64,000 nt of DNA, from assembly GCA_963675135.1 (NCBI GenBank), contig OY776128.1:868001-932000 (forward strand), in the 5' to 3' direction. Within the stretch, counting starts at the first letter, position 1. Every line of letters begins with the position of its first letter. Both the position numbers and the translations under genes were made by a program. A model generated the notes under the pieces. The model did not search any database, had not been told where the DNA came from, and worked only from the letters and a program-made list of their open reading frames with translations. Of the stretch, positions 46,351 to 56,864 are shown in pieces. This stretch comes from Galeopsis tetrahit (taxonomy: Eukaryota; Streptophyta; Magnoliopsida; Lamiales; Lamiaceae).

Positions 46351-48980
46351 TTCCCTCCCGGGTAGAAGAGATTCGCCCTCGAATCTGAATCGGCCTCATC
46401 ACTGGACGATGAATCCTCAACAAAGGGAATCAGGTGCTTCACATTAAAGACATCTGACGTACGAACATGACTTGTTAATTGCAGCCTATATGCATTCGAG
46501 TTGATTTTCTCCACGATCTCAACCGGTCCAATCTTCTTAGCAGCCAATTTAGAATACTCACGAGCAGGAAAACGGTCCTTTGTTAAAATAGCCCACACAA
46601 AATCACCCACTTCAAAATCAACCCGACGACGACGCAGATCTGCATGTGCCTTATACTTAGAAGTAGCCTCAACAATCCGAGCATGAGTGTCACGATGAAC
46701 TTGCTGAATCTGTGTCACCAAATCCGTTGCGCTAGCAAGGGAAGGGACCTTACTAGGCAAAGGCAGCAAGTCAAGCGGACCACGAGGCACAACACCATAA
46801 ATAATCTGAAAAGGGCTAAAACCGGTAGTACGGTTGACAGTATGGTTGTGAGCAAATTCAGTCTGACTAACCTTCGAATCCCAAGATCTGGGATTATCAC
46901 CAACCAAGCTGCGAAGAAAATTACCCAAAGAACGATTAACCACCTCTGTTTGGCCATCAGTTTGGGGAGGGTAAGCGCTACTGAAATTAAGGGATGTGTT
47001 CACTGAACGCCACAAACTACGCCAGAAATGACTAACAAAACGAATGTCCCGATCAGAGACAATGGAAGAAGGGAGTCCATGGAGGCGGTACACCTCACGA
47101 AAGTATAACTGTGCCACATTAACAGCATCAACTGTTTTCTTGCAAGGAATGAAATGAGCCATCTTGGAGAATTGATCAACCACCACAAAGATTGAATCAT
47201 TCCCCCGTTGCGTCTGTGGCAGGCCAAGAACAAAATCCATACTCACATCAACCCACGGCTGCGTCGGAATGGGAAGGGGCATATACAAACCCGCATTAGA
47301 TGCAGCCCCTTTCGACACCTGGCAGATACGATAACGAGTCACAAACCTGCCCACCTCTTTGCGCATCGAAGGCCAAAAATAAGAAGCTGCTGCAAGCTGA
47401 AAAGTCCGGTCACGACCCACATGACCCTCGTTGTGCAATTCCTGGATGATTTTGGGACGAAGGCTGCAATCAGGAATACACAACTGGAGGCCCCGAAATA
47501 GAAATCCATCCTCCAAAATGAAAGGAGAACCACCACCCTGCTGGATCTGATGAAGAACCCTGGAGAAGAAAAGATCCTCCACATACAAATCGATAAGAGA
47601 CTCAAACCCCGGAACATGTACCCGAAAAGTCGATATCAGATTATGGCGACGACTCAAAGCATCTGCCACCCTGTTAGAGACCCCTGCTTTGTGTTTAATA
47701 ACGAATGTGAACTGCTGGAGGAAAGAAATCCAGGATGCATGGCGATGAGACATCTTATCTTGGCTCCCCAAATGTTTCAAGGCATCGTGATCAGTAAAGA
47801 GAACACACTCCCGCCGGAAGAGATAGTGCCTCCAATGCCGAACAGCCTGGACTATGGCATAAAACTCCACATCATATGTGTTGAAACGAAGTTTGGGACC
47901 CGCCAACTTCTCACTGAAAAAGGCCACCGGACGGCCTGCTTGGCTCAAAACTGCCCCAATTCCTGATTTTGAAGCATCACAATGTAACTCAAAAGGCTGG
48001 GAGAAATCAGGAAGAACAAGGATAGGTGCTGTCGTCAGTCTATGCTTGATCTCATCAAAGGCAGTTGACGCATCCTCTGTCCACACAAACTTGGTCCCCT
48101 TCATGCAATCTGTTATTGGTGCCATAATACTACTGAAATGTGGAATGAACCGTCGATAGAAAGAGGCTAGCCCATGAAAGCTTCTGACCGCCGTAATAGA
48201 TGTAGGGGCCGGCCAGTGACGAATGGCCTCAATCTTACCCAGATCCGCTGAAAGACCCTGATCAGACACAACATACCCCAAAAACTGTACTGAAGTAGTC
48301 ATAAAGGCGCACTTGCCGGAGGCTGCATAAAACTGATCCCGACGTAAAACCAACAAGACCTCCCGTAGTTGTTGTAGGTGAGAGTCGGGGCTGGCACTGT
48401 AAATCAGAATGTCATCGAAATAAACGACGACGAATTTGCCAATGAAAGGACGTAGGGCCTGATTCATGACACGCATGAAGGTACTCGGGGCATTAGACAA
48501 CCCAAATGGCATTACCAGCCACTCAAACAACCCCTCCCGTGTTTTAAATGATGTCTTCCACTCATCTCCAACTCGAATACGAATCTGGTGATAGCCACTC
48601 TTCAAATCCAGTTTACTAAAGATGGAGGCCCGACCCAACTGGTCCAACAAATCATCCAACTGAGGAATAGGAAAACGATACTTCACTGTTATCTTATTAA
48701 TGGCACGACTGTCCACACACATGCGCCAAGTACCGTCCTTCTTAGGTGTCAATAGGGCAGGCACTGCACATGGACTGAGGCTTTCACGAACGTGGCCCTT
48801 TGCAAGCAACTCCTCCACCTGGCGACGGAGTTCCTCATGCTCCTTCGGACTCATACGATAATGTGGGCGATTTGGCAAGGCTGCACCCGGCACAAGATCA
48901 ATTTGATGCTGAATATCCCGAAGAGGAGGCAATGTATCCGGGAGGGACTCGGGAAAAACATCAGCAAACTCAGACAACAA
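46290..48980 (-). pseudogene. Ty3/gypsy pol: reverse transcriptase, RNase H, integrase
   Basis: About 896 open codons. RT: RPHYRMSPKEHEELRRQVEE, DGTWRMCVDSRAINKIT, WLVMPFGLSNAPSTFMRVMN and the catalytic VVYFDDILIYS (near 48400-48438). RNase H: LHCDASKSGIGAVLSQAGRP, YDVEFYAIVQAVRHWRHYL, FTDHDALKHL. Integrase: zinc domain HNEGH..YRICQ, in which codon 47331-47333 is TAT (Tyr) where the first Cys of the usual C-x-x-C is expected, then the DDE core SMDFVLGLPQT, IVSDRDIRFVS and QTEVVNRSLGNF. The C-terminus (NLFYPGGNDVARVALQF) crosses the polypurine tract into the LTR. No clear chromodomain was seen. The frame continues upstream in protease, but a TAG at 49011-49013 separates them, so no full polyprotein can be made without readthrough. 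Confidence 0.92.
46351..46360 (-). other. Polypurine tract of the Ty3/gypsy element
   Basis: On the minus strand CGGGAGGGAA directly precedes the LTR start TGATGTAG. It marks where plus-strand DNA synthesis starts during reverse transcription. Confidence 0.8.
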
Positions 48981-49010
48981 ATGTTGGACAGCAAGGGAAG
49001 GTGTCCCAAA

Positions 49011-49584
49011 CTACGAACCCGTGGGCTGAGCAATAAGAATAAAAACAACCCCAGACTCCTCCATAGCAGACTGAAAGGGCACACGAGATAAGAGCATAAC
49101 AGGTTTGGAGGCATCCGTCCGTGGAATGCTTCGAGGCTTGCTGGGTAACAACACAATCTTACGACCCCTGAAAAGAAACGAGTATGTATATGCACGACCA
49201 TCGTGTGTGACCTCACGATCAAATTGCCACGGTCGGTCCAATAACAAATGACACACATCCATAGGCACCACATCACAACATATCTCATCACTATAAGACG
49301 ACCCAAGAGAAACTGAAATCAAAACTCGACGAGAAACAGTAACATCCGTACCTTTACTAAGCCACGACAGTTTATACGGCTTCGGGTGAGCTTCAGTTTC
49401 AAGACCCAACTTGGTAACTGCCACTTCCGATAACACATTCTCACAACTACCCGAGTCAATAATGAAAGAACAGACCTTGCCTCCAATAGTGCAAGTCGAC
49501 TGAAAGATATTGGTACGTACCCAATTTTCGCACGTGGGCTCAAAAATGTGCGCCTAAGCATCAACAGAGGTCCAACATCACCCT
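49011..49584 (-). pseudogene. Ty3/gypsy protease region, frameshifted
   Basis: The aspartic protease core reads CSFIIDSGSCENVLSEVAV (active site DSG, near 49455-49475), then LGLETEAHPKPYKLSWLSKG and PMDVCHLLLDRPWQFDREVT. Relative to gag there is one shift at about 49630 (gag ends out of frame as MMRIWMKWLRRNL instead of an acidic DEDMDEVVEEEF stretch) and a second near 49540. The frame then matches pol but ends at TAG (49011-49013). Confidence 0.8.
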
Positions 49585-50607
49585 CTACAAATTCCTCCTC
49601 AACCACTTCATCCATATCCTCATCATAAACAGAGGGGTGTCATCAACATGGTCATCATCAACAAAAAGGCCACGCTTGTCAGCGCGAGGACGACGACAAT
49701 CCGCTTGGCGGTGATCAGATTCGCCACAATTAAAACACTTTATGCCACTGGAAGAAGCCCGATTCGGTGGTGGTTGAGAAACAGAACCACGAGGAGCAGC
49801 AGGGCTAGGGGAAGGGTTCACCGTATTACGAAACCCACTCGAGGCACGACGGGCCAACTGTTTTTCAGCCTGAAGCGCTCGCTGATGCGCCTCCGAGACA
49901 GTAACAGGATCAAACATATTAAGAACATCCTGCAACTGAATCCGCAAACCCCCAATATAACGAGAAACCAATTGAAACAGTGTCTCTACAAGATCAGTAC
50001 GTGCAAGCAAGTGATAAAATTCAGCAGTATACTCATCAACAGACTTAGCACCCTGACGTAACAACTGAAAACGCTGATAAAGATCTCTCTCATAATTATA
50101 TGGCAAAAACGCAGCACGAATATGTTTCTTGAATTTTCCCCAATCAACAAGTTTAGGCTTACCAGATCGAAGACGGTTTACCTTCGCTTGCTGCCACCAG
50201 GTCTGTGCACGACCCCGCAAACGTGTCGCCACCAAAGAAACACGACGATCTATCGGAACATCCTTAAAGTCAAGGATTTCCTCCACAGTAGCAAGCCAAT
50301 CAACGAACTCATCTGCAACCAAACTTCCATGAAATTCTGGGAGACCCACTTTGAAGCCAGTCTCCCAGCGACGATCTGTGCGATCCGGGCGCGGGGGGGA
50401 AGGATCCCGAAGGTGCGCGAACGGATTGCCATCGGGGGTGGCGTCGTCATCATCATCATCCAGATCATGTCGTTGGGCGTTGGGTGCCCGTGCTTGAAGG
50501 GCCGCCAATTGCTGAGTCAATTGAGCCACTTGTTCGCGCAACAGTGCGATTTCATCCCTACGAGCGTCCTCCATACGGGCATCGAGATTCTGTCTACGAG
50601 GCGGCAT
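49585..50607 (-). pseudogene. Ty3/gypsy gag (capsid and zinc knuckle)
   Basis: Start taken at the ATG 50605-50607 (MPPRRQNLDARMEDARRDE), the first after the primer site; upstream codons lie in the LTR. A coiled-coil-like run (EIALLREQVAQLTQQLAALQ) leads to an Asp-rich linker, then the capsid domain (GLPEFHGSLVADEFVDWLAT, RGRAQTWWQQ, WGKFKKHIRAAFLPYNYERD, SVDEYTAEFYHLLARTDL). The zinc knuckle CFNCGESDHRQADC has intact CCHC spacing. The C-terminus is altered by the frameshift, so the gag-pol fusion is broken, but gag itself is open. Confidence 0.9.
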
Positions 50608-50628
50608 ATCGACAGGATCGTTCGGAAA

Positions 50629-50637
50629 CTGATACCA
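50629..50637 (-). other. Primer binding site (tRNA-iMet type)
   Basis: TGGTATCAG on the minus strand, three bases inside the 5' LTR. It is the complement of the initiator-Met tRNA 3' end used by most plant Ty3 and copia elements. Confidence 0.85.
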
Positions 50638-50640
50638 CTC

Positions 50641-51082
50641 TGATGCAGCGTGCGTGATCAAAAGAAAGAATTACAAGAATCGTTGATTCACAGAATACCC
50701 GAATCTTGATAAAACGAAGAATAATTCTTCAATAATAATTTCAATCTACAAAAACTGCTCAACAATGTTTGGAAAACGAGAATAAAAACCGAACCCTAGT
50801 GTACGGAATTAGAAAATTACAAAAAAACCCCCAAAACAATTAAAATTTGCAAAAATAACACTTAAAAAATAATAAAACACGTTTTTGACCACTCAAACGA
50901 TGGAATTTGACGAAAAGCGTTGCACATCAAGGAAAAGCCGTGAGTTTGACTCGTAGCATCGATTCCACCCGAAAAAGTGTGCTCACACGCCAAAATCGGG
51001 TTCCAGCTAGCTCCCAAAACTTCAAAAATTCTTCGGATGCTCTTGTTTCTTCAAAAATTGCAACGCCACTCGTGCTACATTA
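50641..51082 (-). repeat. 5' LTR of the Ty3/gypsy element
   Basis: 442 bp; its outer end reads CTACATTA (C to T change) followed by the GAAGA duplication at 51083-51087. It has a CTAG insertion and scattered substitutions relative to the partner LTR. Confidence 0.92.
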
Positions 51083-51106
51083 GAAGATCACTTTTTATAA
51101 TCGATT

Positions 51107-51260
51107 ATGTACGGCGTTACGAGGAGGAAGAATGTGACTGACCCGTTAAACATAAGGTGAAAGCTTGGATCATCGGTGGTCGGGATCGGGTCGACCCGAG
51201 GACCCGAGGTATTACGTCAGCAGCGGGCAGCAGCACATCGGCCACGGTTAAAATGAGTGT
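51107..51260 (+). pseudogene. DUF506 copy E, 5' stub
   Basis: MYGVTRRKNVTDPLN, then loss of one base in AAAC(G)AT gives ATA AGG TGA, a stop at codon 18. Similarity to the gene continues to CGGCCACGGTTA and then ends. Its promoter lies 5.2 kb upstream, beyond the Ty3 element. Confidence 0.7.
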
Positions 51261-51649
51261 GAGTTAGTTGATTGAAAATACACACAATTTTTAGTTTTAA
51301 TAATTAAGAAATTGTAAATAAAAATAAGTGTGAAAAAAAAAAAAAGAGAAGTACAAGAGACAATAAAAAAATAATTGAACAAAATTTAAATTGAAGAAAA
51401 GTTTGAAAGAGTGAAAAAAATTTAAGGAACTTTAAAAAAAAATTATTTTTATTTTTAAAGAATTAATTTTTTTTTTTTAAAGAATATTGAAGAAAACAGT
51501 TGATAAAAGAGAGGGAATAAGGAGAGGGAAAAAATGTAAAAAAAAAAAAAACTAAAGGGAGTGGAGAAAAGAGCATAGGATGCACGTGCACACTAATGCA
51601 CATATCAATCCTTTGTAAATATATGCATGGACAAATGAAGGGAAGAATG

Positions 51650-51860
51650 GACAATGCATGTCCACCGCCCCACAGTTTATTTGACACGCGTAGATATGAA
51701 TGACCGCCACACAGTTTATTTGACACGCGTAGATATGAATGGAAGATGCATGTGTCCAACACCACAACGCTCCTTAACCGCGTAGATGCATGTCCACCGC
51801 CACACCACTACTTGACACGCGTAGATGCATGTGTCCACCGCAACATCTTTACTTGCGTAT
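51650..51860 (+). promoter_or_regulatory. CGCG-box array, unit 2
   Basis: Three GACACGCGTAGAT boxes and one AACCGCGTAGATGCATG alternate with CCACCGCCACA. One extra box comes from a short local duplication near 51670-51735. TATA core CTATTTATAACGCG follows at about 51898. Confidence 0.5.
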
Positions 51861-52018
51861 TGAAGACAGAATATTGTTTTTTATTCTTCAAATTTATCCT
51901 ATTTATAACGCGAATCCGCTAACATTTTTTAAGCAGAAAAACGTTCCCCATTTTGGATAATAAAAAGCCAAAGCTTCAAACACACAAAAAAAACGAAGAT
52001 CACTTTTTATAATCAATT

Positions 52019-52170
52019 ATGTACGGCGTTACGAGGAGGAAGAGTGTGATTGACCCGTTAAACATAAGGTGAAAGCTCGGATCATCGGTGGTCGAGATCG
52101 GGTCGACCCGAGGACCCGAGGTATTACGTCAGCAGCGGGCTGCAACACATCGGCCACGGTTAAAATGAGT
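52019..52170 (+). pseudogene. DUF506 copy F, 5' stub
   Basis: Same structure and same early stop as copy E (MYGVTRRKSVIDPLNIR), with a complete promoter directly upstream. The domain is absent. Confidence 0.7.
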
Positions 52171-52574
52171 GTGAGTTAGTTGATTGAAAATACACACAAT
52201 TTTTAGTTTTAATAATTAAGAAATTATATATAAAAATAACTGTGAAACCAAAAAAAAAAAAGAGAAGTACAAGGGAGAATAAAAAAATAATTGAATAAAA
52301 TTTAAATTGAAGAAAAGTTTGACAGAGTGAAAAAAATTTTAGGAACTTTAAAAAAAAAATTATTTTTATTTTTAAAGAATTAATTTTTTTTTTAAAGAAT
52401 ATTGAAGAAAACGGTTGATAAAAGAGAGAGAATAAGGAGAGGGGAAAAATGTTTAAAAAAAAAAAAACAAAAGGGAGTGGAGAAAAGAGCATAGGATTGC
52501 ACGTGCACACTAATGCACACATCAATCCTTTGTAAATATATGCATGGACAAATGAAGGGAAGAATGGACAATGC

Positions 52575-52745
52575 ATGTCCACCGCCACACAGTTTATTTG
52601 ACACGCGTAGATATGAATGGAAGATGCATGTGTCCAACACCACAACGCTCCTTGACCGCGTAGATGCATGTCCACTGCCACACCGCTACTTGACACGCGT
52701 AGATGCATGTGTCCACCGCCACATCTTTACTTCACAAGCGTATTG
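52575..52745 (+). promoter_or_regulatory. CGCG-box array, unit 3
   Basis: TTGACACGCGTAGATATG, TTGACCGCGTAGATGCATG and TTGACACGCGTAGATGCATG boxes with CCACCGCCACA spacers, then CTATTTATAACGCG before copy G. Two of the boxes overlap W-box-like TTGAC. Confidence 0.5.
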
Positions 52746-52921
52746 AAGATACATCAGAATATTGTTTTTTATTCTTCAGATTTATCCTATTTATAACGCG
52801 AATCCGCTAACATTTTTTAAGCAGAAAAACGTTCCCTATTTTGGATAATAAAATGCCAAAGCTTCAATTAAACACACAAAAAAAAAAAAAAAAAAACCAA
52901 GATCACTTTTTATAATCGATT

Positions 52922-53070
52922 ATGTACGGCGTTACGAGGAGGAAGAGTGTGACTGACCCCTAAACATAAGGTGAAAGCTCGGATCATCGGTGGTCGGGAT
53001 CGGGTCGACCCGAGGACCCGAGGTATTACGTCAGCAGCGGGCAGCAACACATCGGCCACGGTTAAAATGA
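52922..53070 (+). pseudogene. DUF506 copy G, 5' stub
   Basis: Starts MYGVTRRKSVTDP. The following CCCCTAAACATAAGG lacks bases relative to copy B and puts the frame on an early stop. Otherwise as copies E and F. Confidence 0.7.
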
Positions 53071-53494
53071 GTGTGAGTTAGTTGATTGAAAATACACACA
53101 ATTTTTTGTTTTAATAATTAAGAAATTATAAATAAAAATAATTGTGAAAAAAAAAAGAGAAGTACAAGAGACAATAAAAAAATAATTGAACAAAATTTAA
53201 ATTGAAGAAAAGTTTGAAAGAGTGAAAAAAATTTAAGGAACTTTAAAAAAAAAAAAAAAAAATTTTTAAAGAATTAATTATTTTTTTAAAGAATATTGAA
53301 GAAAACAGTTGATAAAAGAGAGAGAATAAGGAGAGGGAAAAAATGTAAAAAAAAAAAACAAAAAAAAAAACAAAAGGGAGTGGGAAAAGAGCATAGGATG
53401 CACGTGCACACTAGTGCACATATCAATCCTTTGTAAATATATGCATGGACAAATGAAGGGAAGAATGGACAAATGAATGGACGATACATGTCCA

Positions 53495-53640
53495 CCGCCA
53501 CACAGTTTATTTGACACGCGTACATATGAATGGAAGATGCATGTGTCCAACACCACAACGCTCCATGACCGCCACACCGCTACTTGACACGCGTAGATGC
53601 ATGTGTCCACCGCCACATCTTTACTTGACACGCGTATTGA
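53495..53640 (+). promoter_or_regulatory. CGCG-box array, unit 4
   Basis: Three GACACGCGTA boxes with CCACCGCCACA spacers. This unit has lost the CCGCGTAGATGCATG box seen in units 2 and 3. Confidence 0.5.
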
Positions 53641-53808
53641 AGATACATCAGAATATTGTTTTTTATTCTTCAGATTTATCCTATTTATAACGCGAATCCG
53701 CTAACATTTTTTAATTAGAAAAACGTTCCCCATTTTGGATAATAAAAAGCCAAAGCTTCAATTAAACACACACAAAAAAAAAACGAAGATCACTTTTTAT
53801 AATCGATT

Positions 53809-53888
53809 ATGTACGGCGTTACGAGGAGGAAGAGTGTGACTGACCCATAAACATAAGGTGAAAGCTCGGATCATCGGTGGTCGGGATA
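53809..53888 (+). pseudogene. DUF506 copy H, truncated stub
   Basis: MYGVTRRKSVTDP, then an immediate TAA (CCATAA). Similarity to the other stubs ends at GGTGGTCGGGAT, where Athila-like internal sequence begins. Confidence 0.7.
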
Positions 53889-55195
53889 TTTTCATTTAAG
53901 TTTGGGGGAAGATTTCGTGTGTTTACCTTCATTTTTATTGCACCGTTTGTCCATATTTAGTTTAGTTTTGTTGGATGAGATTATTTGTGGAAGAAAGCGT
54001 TTGAGGCTTCATTGGTGGTGATTGTTGGTTTTTTGAAATTTGGTTGAGCTTGTTGGTATTGATTGATACTTGCTTGTTCATTTGCTTATGTGAAGATCTT
54101 TGCTTGGTTTGGTGCTCTTAATTCATGATAGACAAGCTCGTGAGCTTTAGAGCCTTTATACTTTCATATATTTTGGTTTATTTTCCTTCATGTGAGTATC
54201 ATTCATGCTTGTGTGCTCTAGAACTTGCCAATTGTCTTGTTTGAGGCTACTTTTTGTGTGAGATTTGTGAAAATGATATAAGACCATCTTTGTTTTGAAT
54301 AGTCACTTTGAGCCTATTGAGCCTATTGATTTGTATTCTTTGGCAACCTAACAACTTAGCCTATTTGTCTATCTTTTATGAGCCTAATTGTCCTATGAAC
54401 TAGTGGAGCTTGAATGTTGACAAATGAGGTTGAATTGTGTGCTTAAGGTGAATTTGGTGGATAAGTTTGGTTTGAATGTAAAAAAAGAAAAAAAAAAAAA
54501 AGATGAATTGTGCATTAAAAAGATTGAGTTGATGAGAAAAGAAAAGAAAAAAAAAAAAAAAAAAAAAACTCTCTTGTGCACAAGCATTTGGTGAAAATTC
54601 AAGTTCAAAAGTGTTCAATGGTCTTGGTGAAGAAGAATGTGCTTAAAAGAGTGAGCAAGTGAATTATGGGGTTGGATTTTTGAGTTGCAACTTGATCAAT
54701 TGCGACTTTTCTCTTGAGTTTTAAAGATATTCGACGGGATGTCTTTACTTCTCGCTCCACTAGTTTACGAGTCACTTTATCCAAATCTTTCCTACCCTAA
54801 CCAAAGAGCCTACATTACAACCAAATGTGAAGTCCTTATTGATTCATTGATTGAACAATTTCATGTGGTGGAGAACTTAGACATTTGACAAGCATATGGT
54901 AGTGCATTTGTGTGATATGATTTTGAGAGCATACATTCCATGATATACACTTTGTGTGAAGAGTGATACACTTACTTGTGAGGAAGTTGTGAATTGAGCA
55001 CTTAATCTTGCATGGATTTGAGCATAGCTTGTGAACTTGTTTGTTGATATCTTTACTTCATGGCTTGACTAGATTTAAGGAATTTAACAATCACTTATTT
55101 ATATGTTGTCTTGAATGAATTCCTTCACAATCCTCACACTTGTTCTATTTTTCTTTCGTTGCTCGGGAACGAGCAACACTTTAAGTTTGGGGGGT
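53889..55195 (+). mobile_element. Athila/Tat-like internal 3' region
   Basis: Non-coding, T-rich sequence starting TTTCATTTAAGTTTGGGGG and ending in the polypurine tract AAGTTTGGGGGGT next to the LTR. Two A-rich runs (54480, 54550) lie within. No envelope-like or pol sequence remains. Its minus-strand relative is 40355-40700. Confidence 0.65.
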
Positions 55196-56740
55196 TGATT
55201 AGTGTGAAAATTGTTCGAAATTCATGTATTTAATTTGCATAATTTTATAGGATTTTGTGCATTATTTACACTAATTTGACTCATTACTCTTGATTTGGAG
55301 AAAGGTTGTGGTTTGCTATTTTTATAGGGAAATGAAGATTTTTGAAGCAAAACACACCTTAATTATTCTATAAAGTCAATTGAAGGGTTGAGACAAGAAT
55401 GGAGCCAAAACGAGCCAAAGAATGAAAGGAGAAAGTTATTTGGGCCAACAATTAAATTGTTTGGCCCATCTAATTAAAGTGTCGGCCCATTTGCAAAATT
55501 AAATTGAAAGCAGCCCATTTTACTCATTTCATCACATGAAATTGTGATGGGCCTCTTTCATCAAGTAGCAGGGGCCACACCACCTCATTCTGCAATAAAG
55601 GAATTAAACTGGGCCTCAATCATTTTATTTTTGCCAAGCCCAGATGAGAAAAAAGGGCCCAAGCCCATGAATTAAATTAGAAAAAGGGTTAGAAGCTGGG
55701 TAGTCAATTTGGGAGGAGAGATACACGCAGATTTGGGGGGATTCGGCGCAGCTGCGCGAAACAGAGGAGAAATGGGAAACCCTCCTCCCCTCCACACCAC
55801 ACTCAATTTTTTTAGTTTAATTTCACTCTCTCAACTAGTTTTTAATGTAGTATTTTATTTTATTGCAAGCATTTGGAGAATTTGAAGACATTTGAGGTGA
55901 TATTTTTCCTTTATTTAATGCTTTGTTATTTTTATTTCATGTGTTTGTTTTCATTTGTTAATTTAATTATTAGATAGGTTTGTTGGTATTTGGGTGTTTG
56001 GATTTATGATGGAATTAGATTTTTAGTTTAATTATGATTGTTTAATTTAATTGGAAGGTGTGTTGATTATGTTAATGGGTTTTGGTTGATCATTTGCTTG
56101 AATTCAATTATTAGGTTGTATGTTGAAGCATGATTAGTGCAACGAGAGTTGGTTAGTCGTGATAGATCGTATAATCGAGGGTTGAGATTGAATGGATTGA
56201 GTTAATATTGGGTTATCGCAACGAGAGTTGGGTAATTTCATTAGAACCCCATTAATTTACACTAATTATTTGAATGAGAGTTTGAGTGATTAGTGAAAAG
56301 ACTATAGGATTTTGGTTTCTAGTATTCAAGTGGAAAAACATGGTTAGAGATTAAATTAGTATAGCTTAGGTAGAATCATCTAATTGTGTTATTAGATATA
56401 TTTTTAGTGATTGCTCTTATCATACACTAATCAATGAATTAAACATCCAAGTTAAGCTTTAATCGATTTCCACATAATGAAGAACACCCGAACCCTACTT
56501 CTTTATTTGATATTTGATCATCATTTTACTTGTTTTCCTAGTTAGTTTTTATCTTGTTGATTTTTGTATTTAGTTTTTATAGCTCACCCCCATACTCTTT
56601 CACTATAATTACGCGACGACACACAACACTAAGGCTACACAAGCAAACTAGTCCCGTGGTTCGATAATTTAACCGGGCACTTACTTTTACTACGAGGATC
56701 CTCTTATACTTGAGAGGTGAGTATTGAAAAATACGTGTCA
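55196..56740 (+). repeat. Athila/Tat-like LTR, plus strand
   Basis: Runs from TGATTAGTGTGAAAATTG, after the polypurine tract, to ATACGTGTCA, six bases before the primer site; 1545 bp with TG..CA ends. It contains GGGCCC-rich stretches near 55440-55660 and ends in AACCGGGCACTTAC-type sequence. Minus-strand relatives are at 17340-20005 and 38786-40354. Confidence 0.75.
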
Positions 56741-56746
56741 AGTTTT

Positions 56747-56764
56747 TGGCGCCGCTGCCGGGGA
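56747..56764 (+). other. Primer binding site, tRNA-Asp type
   Basis: TGGCGCCGCTGCCGGGGA differs at one base from the TGGCGCCGTTGCCGGGGA site that I recall for Athila elements. It follows the LTR, so 56765 onward is internal 5' sequence (recognisable to about 56860). Confidence 0.78.
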
Positions 56765-56864
56765 TTAGTTTTGCCTTTTATGTAACTTTGTGTTAGTTTA
56801 GCGTAATTACTAGTGAATTTTATTTTTATTTGTTCTATATTATCTACATGTACGTGTCAATGGC

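Larger units (their letters stand above)
45913..51082 (-). mobile_element. Full-length Ty3/gypsy retrotransposon, probable chromovirus
   Basis: Two LTRs (438 and 442 bp) bound by TGATG..CATCA flank gag and pol on the minus strand. The 5-bp duplication GAAGA lies at 45908-45912 and 51083-51087, and sister units show the empty site CGAAGATCACTTTT. By eye about 19 substitutions plus two small indels separate the LTRs (~4%), so insertion is moderately old. Gag, protease, reverse transcriptase, RNase H and integrase follow the Ty3 order. The pol frame runs about 60 bp into the 3' LTR, a feature I associate with CRM-type chromoviruses; that assignment is inference. Two frameshifts and one stop make it inactive. 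Confidence 0.93.
44254..53888 (+). repeat. Direct tandem array of DUF506 promoter-plus-stub units
   Basis: Start codons lie at 44254, 51107, 52019, 52922 and 53809. The last three intervals are 912, 903 and 887 bp. The first is 6853 bp but returns to about 0.86 kb when the Ty3 element (5170 bp plus a 5-bp duplication) and the Helitron (814 bp) are removed. Each unit runs: stub coding sequence of about 150 bp, AT-rich DNA, GCATAGGATGCACGTGCACA, the CGCG-box array, TATA region, leader, ATG. The fifth unit is cut at 53888. Confidence 0.85.

Noticed and set aside
52160..52708. Minus-strand reading frame of 182 codons, and similar ones at 45256-45733, 51463-51767 and 53278-53631
   Set aside because: They run antisense through the DUF506 promoter array and its poly-A/T stretches, repeat with the array, and give Cys/Phe-rich low-complexity peptides. 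No start context or family.
54393..54618. Phe-rich minus-strand frames
   Set aside because: Translation of two long A runs in Athila-like non-coding sequence.
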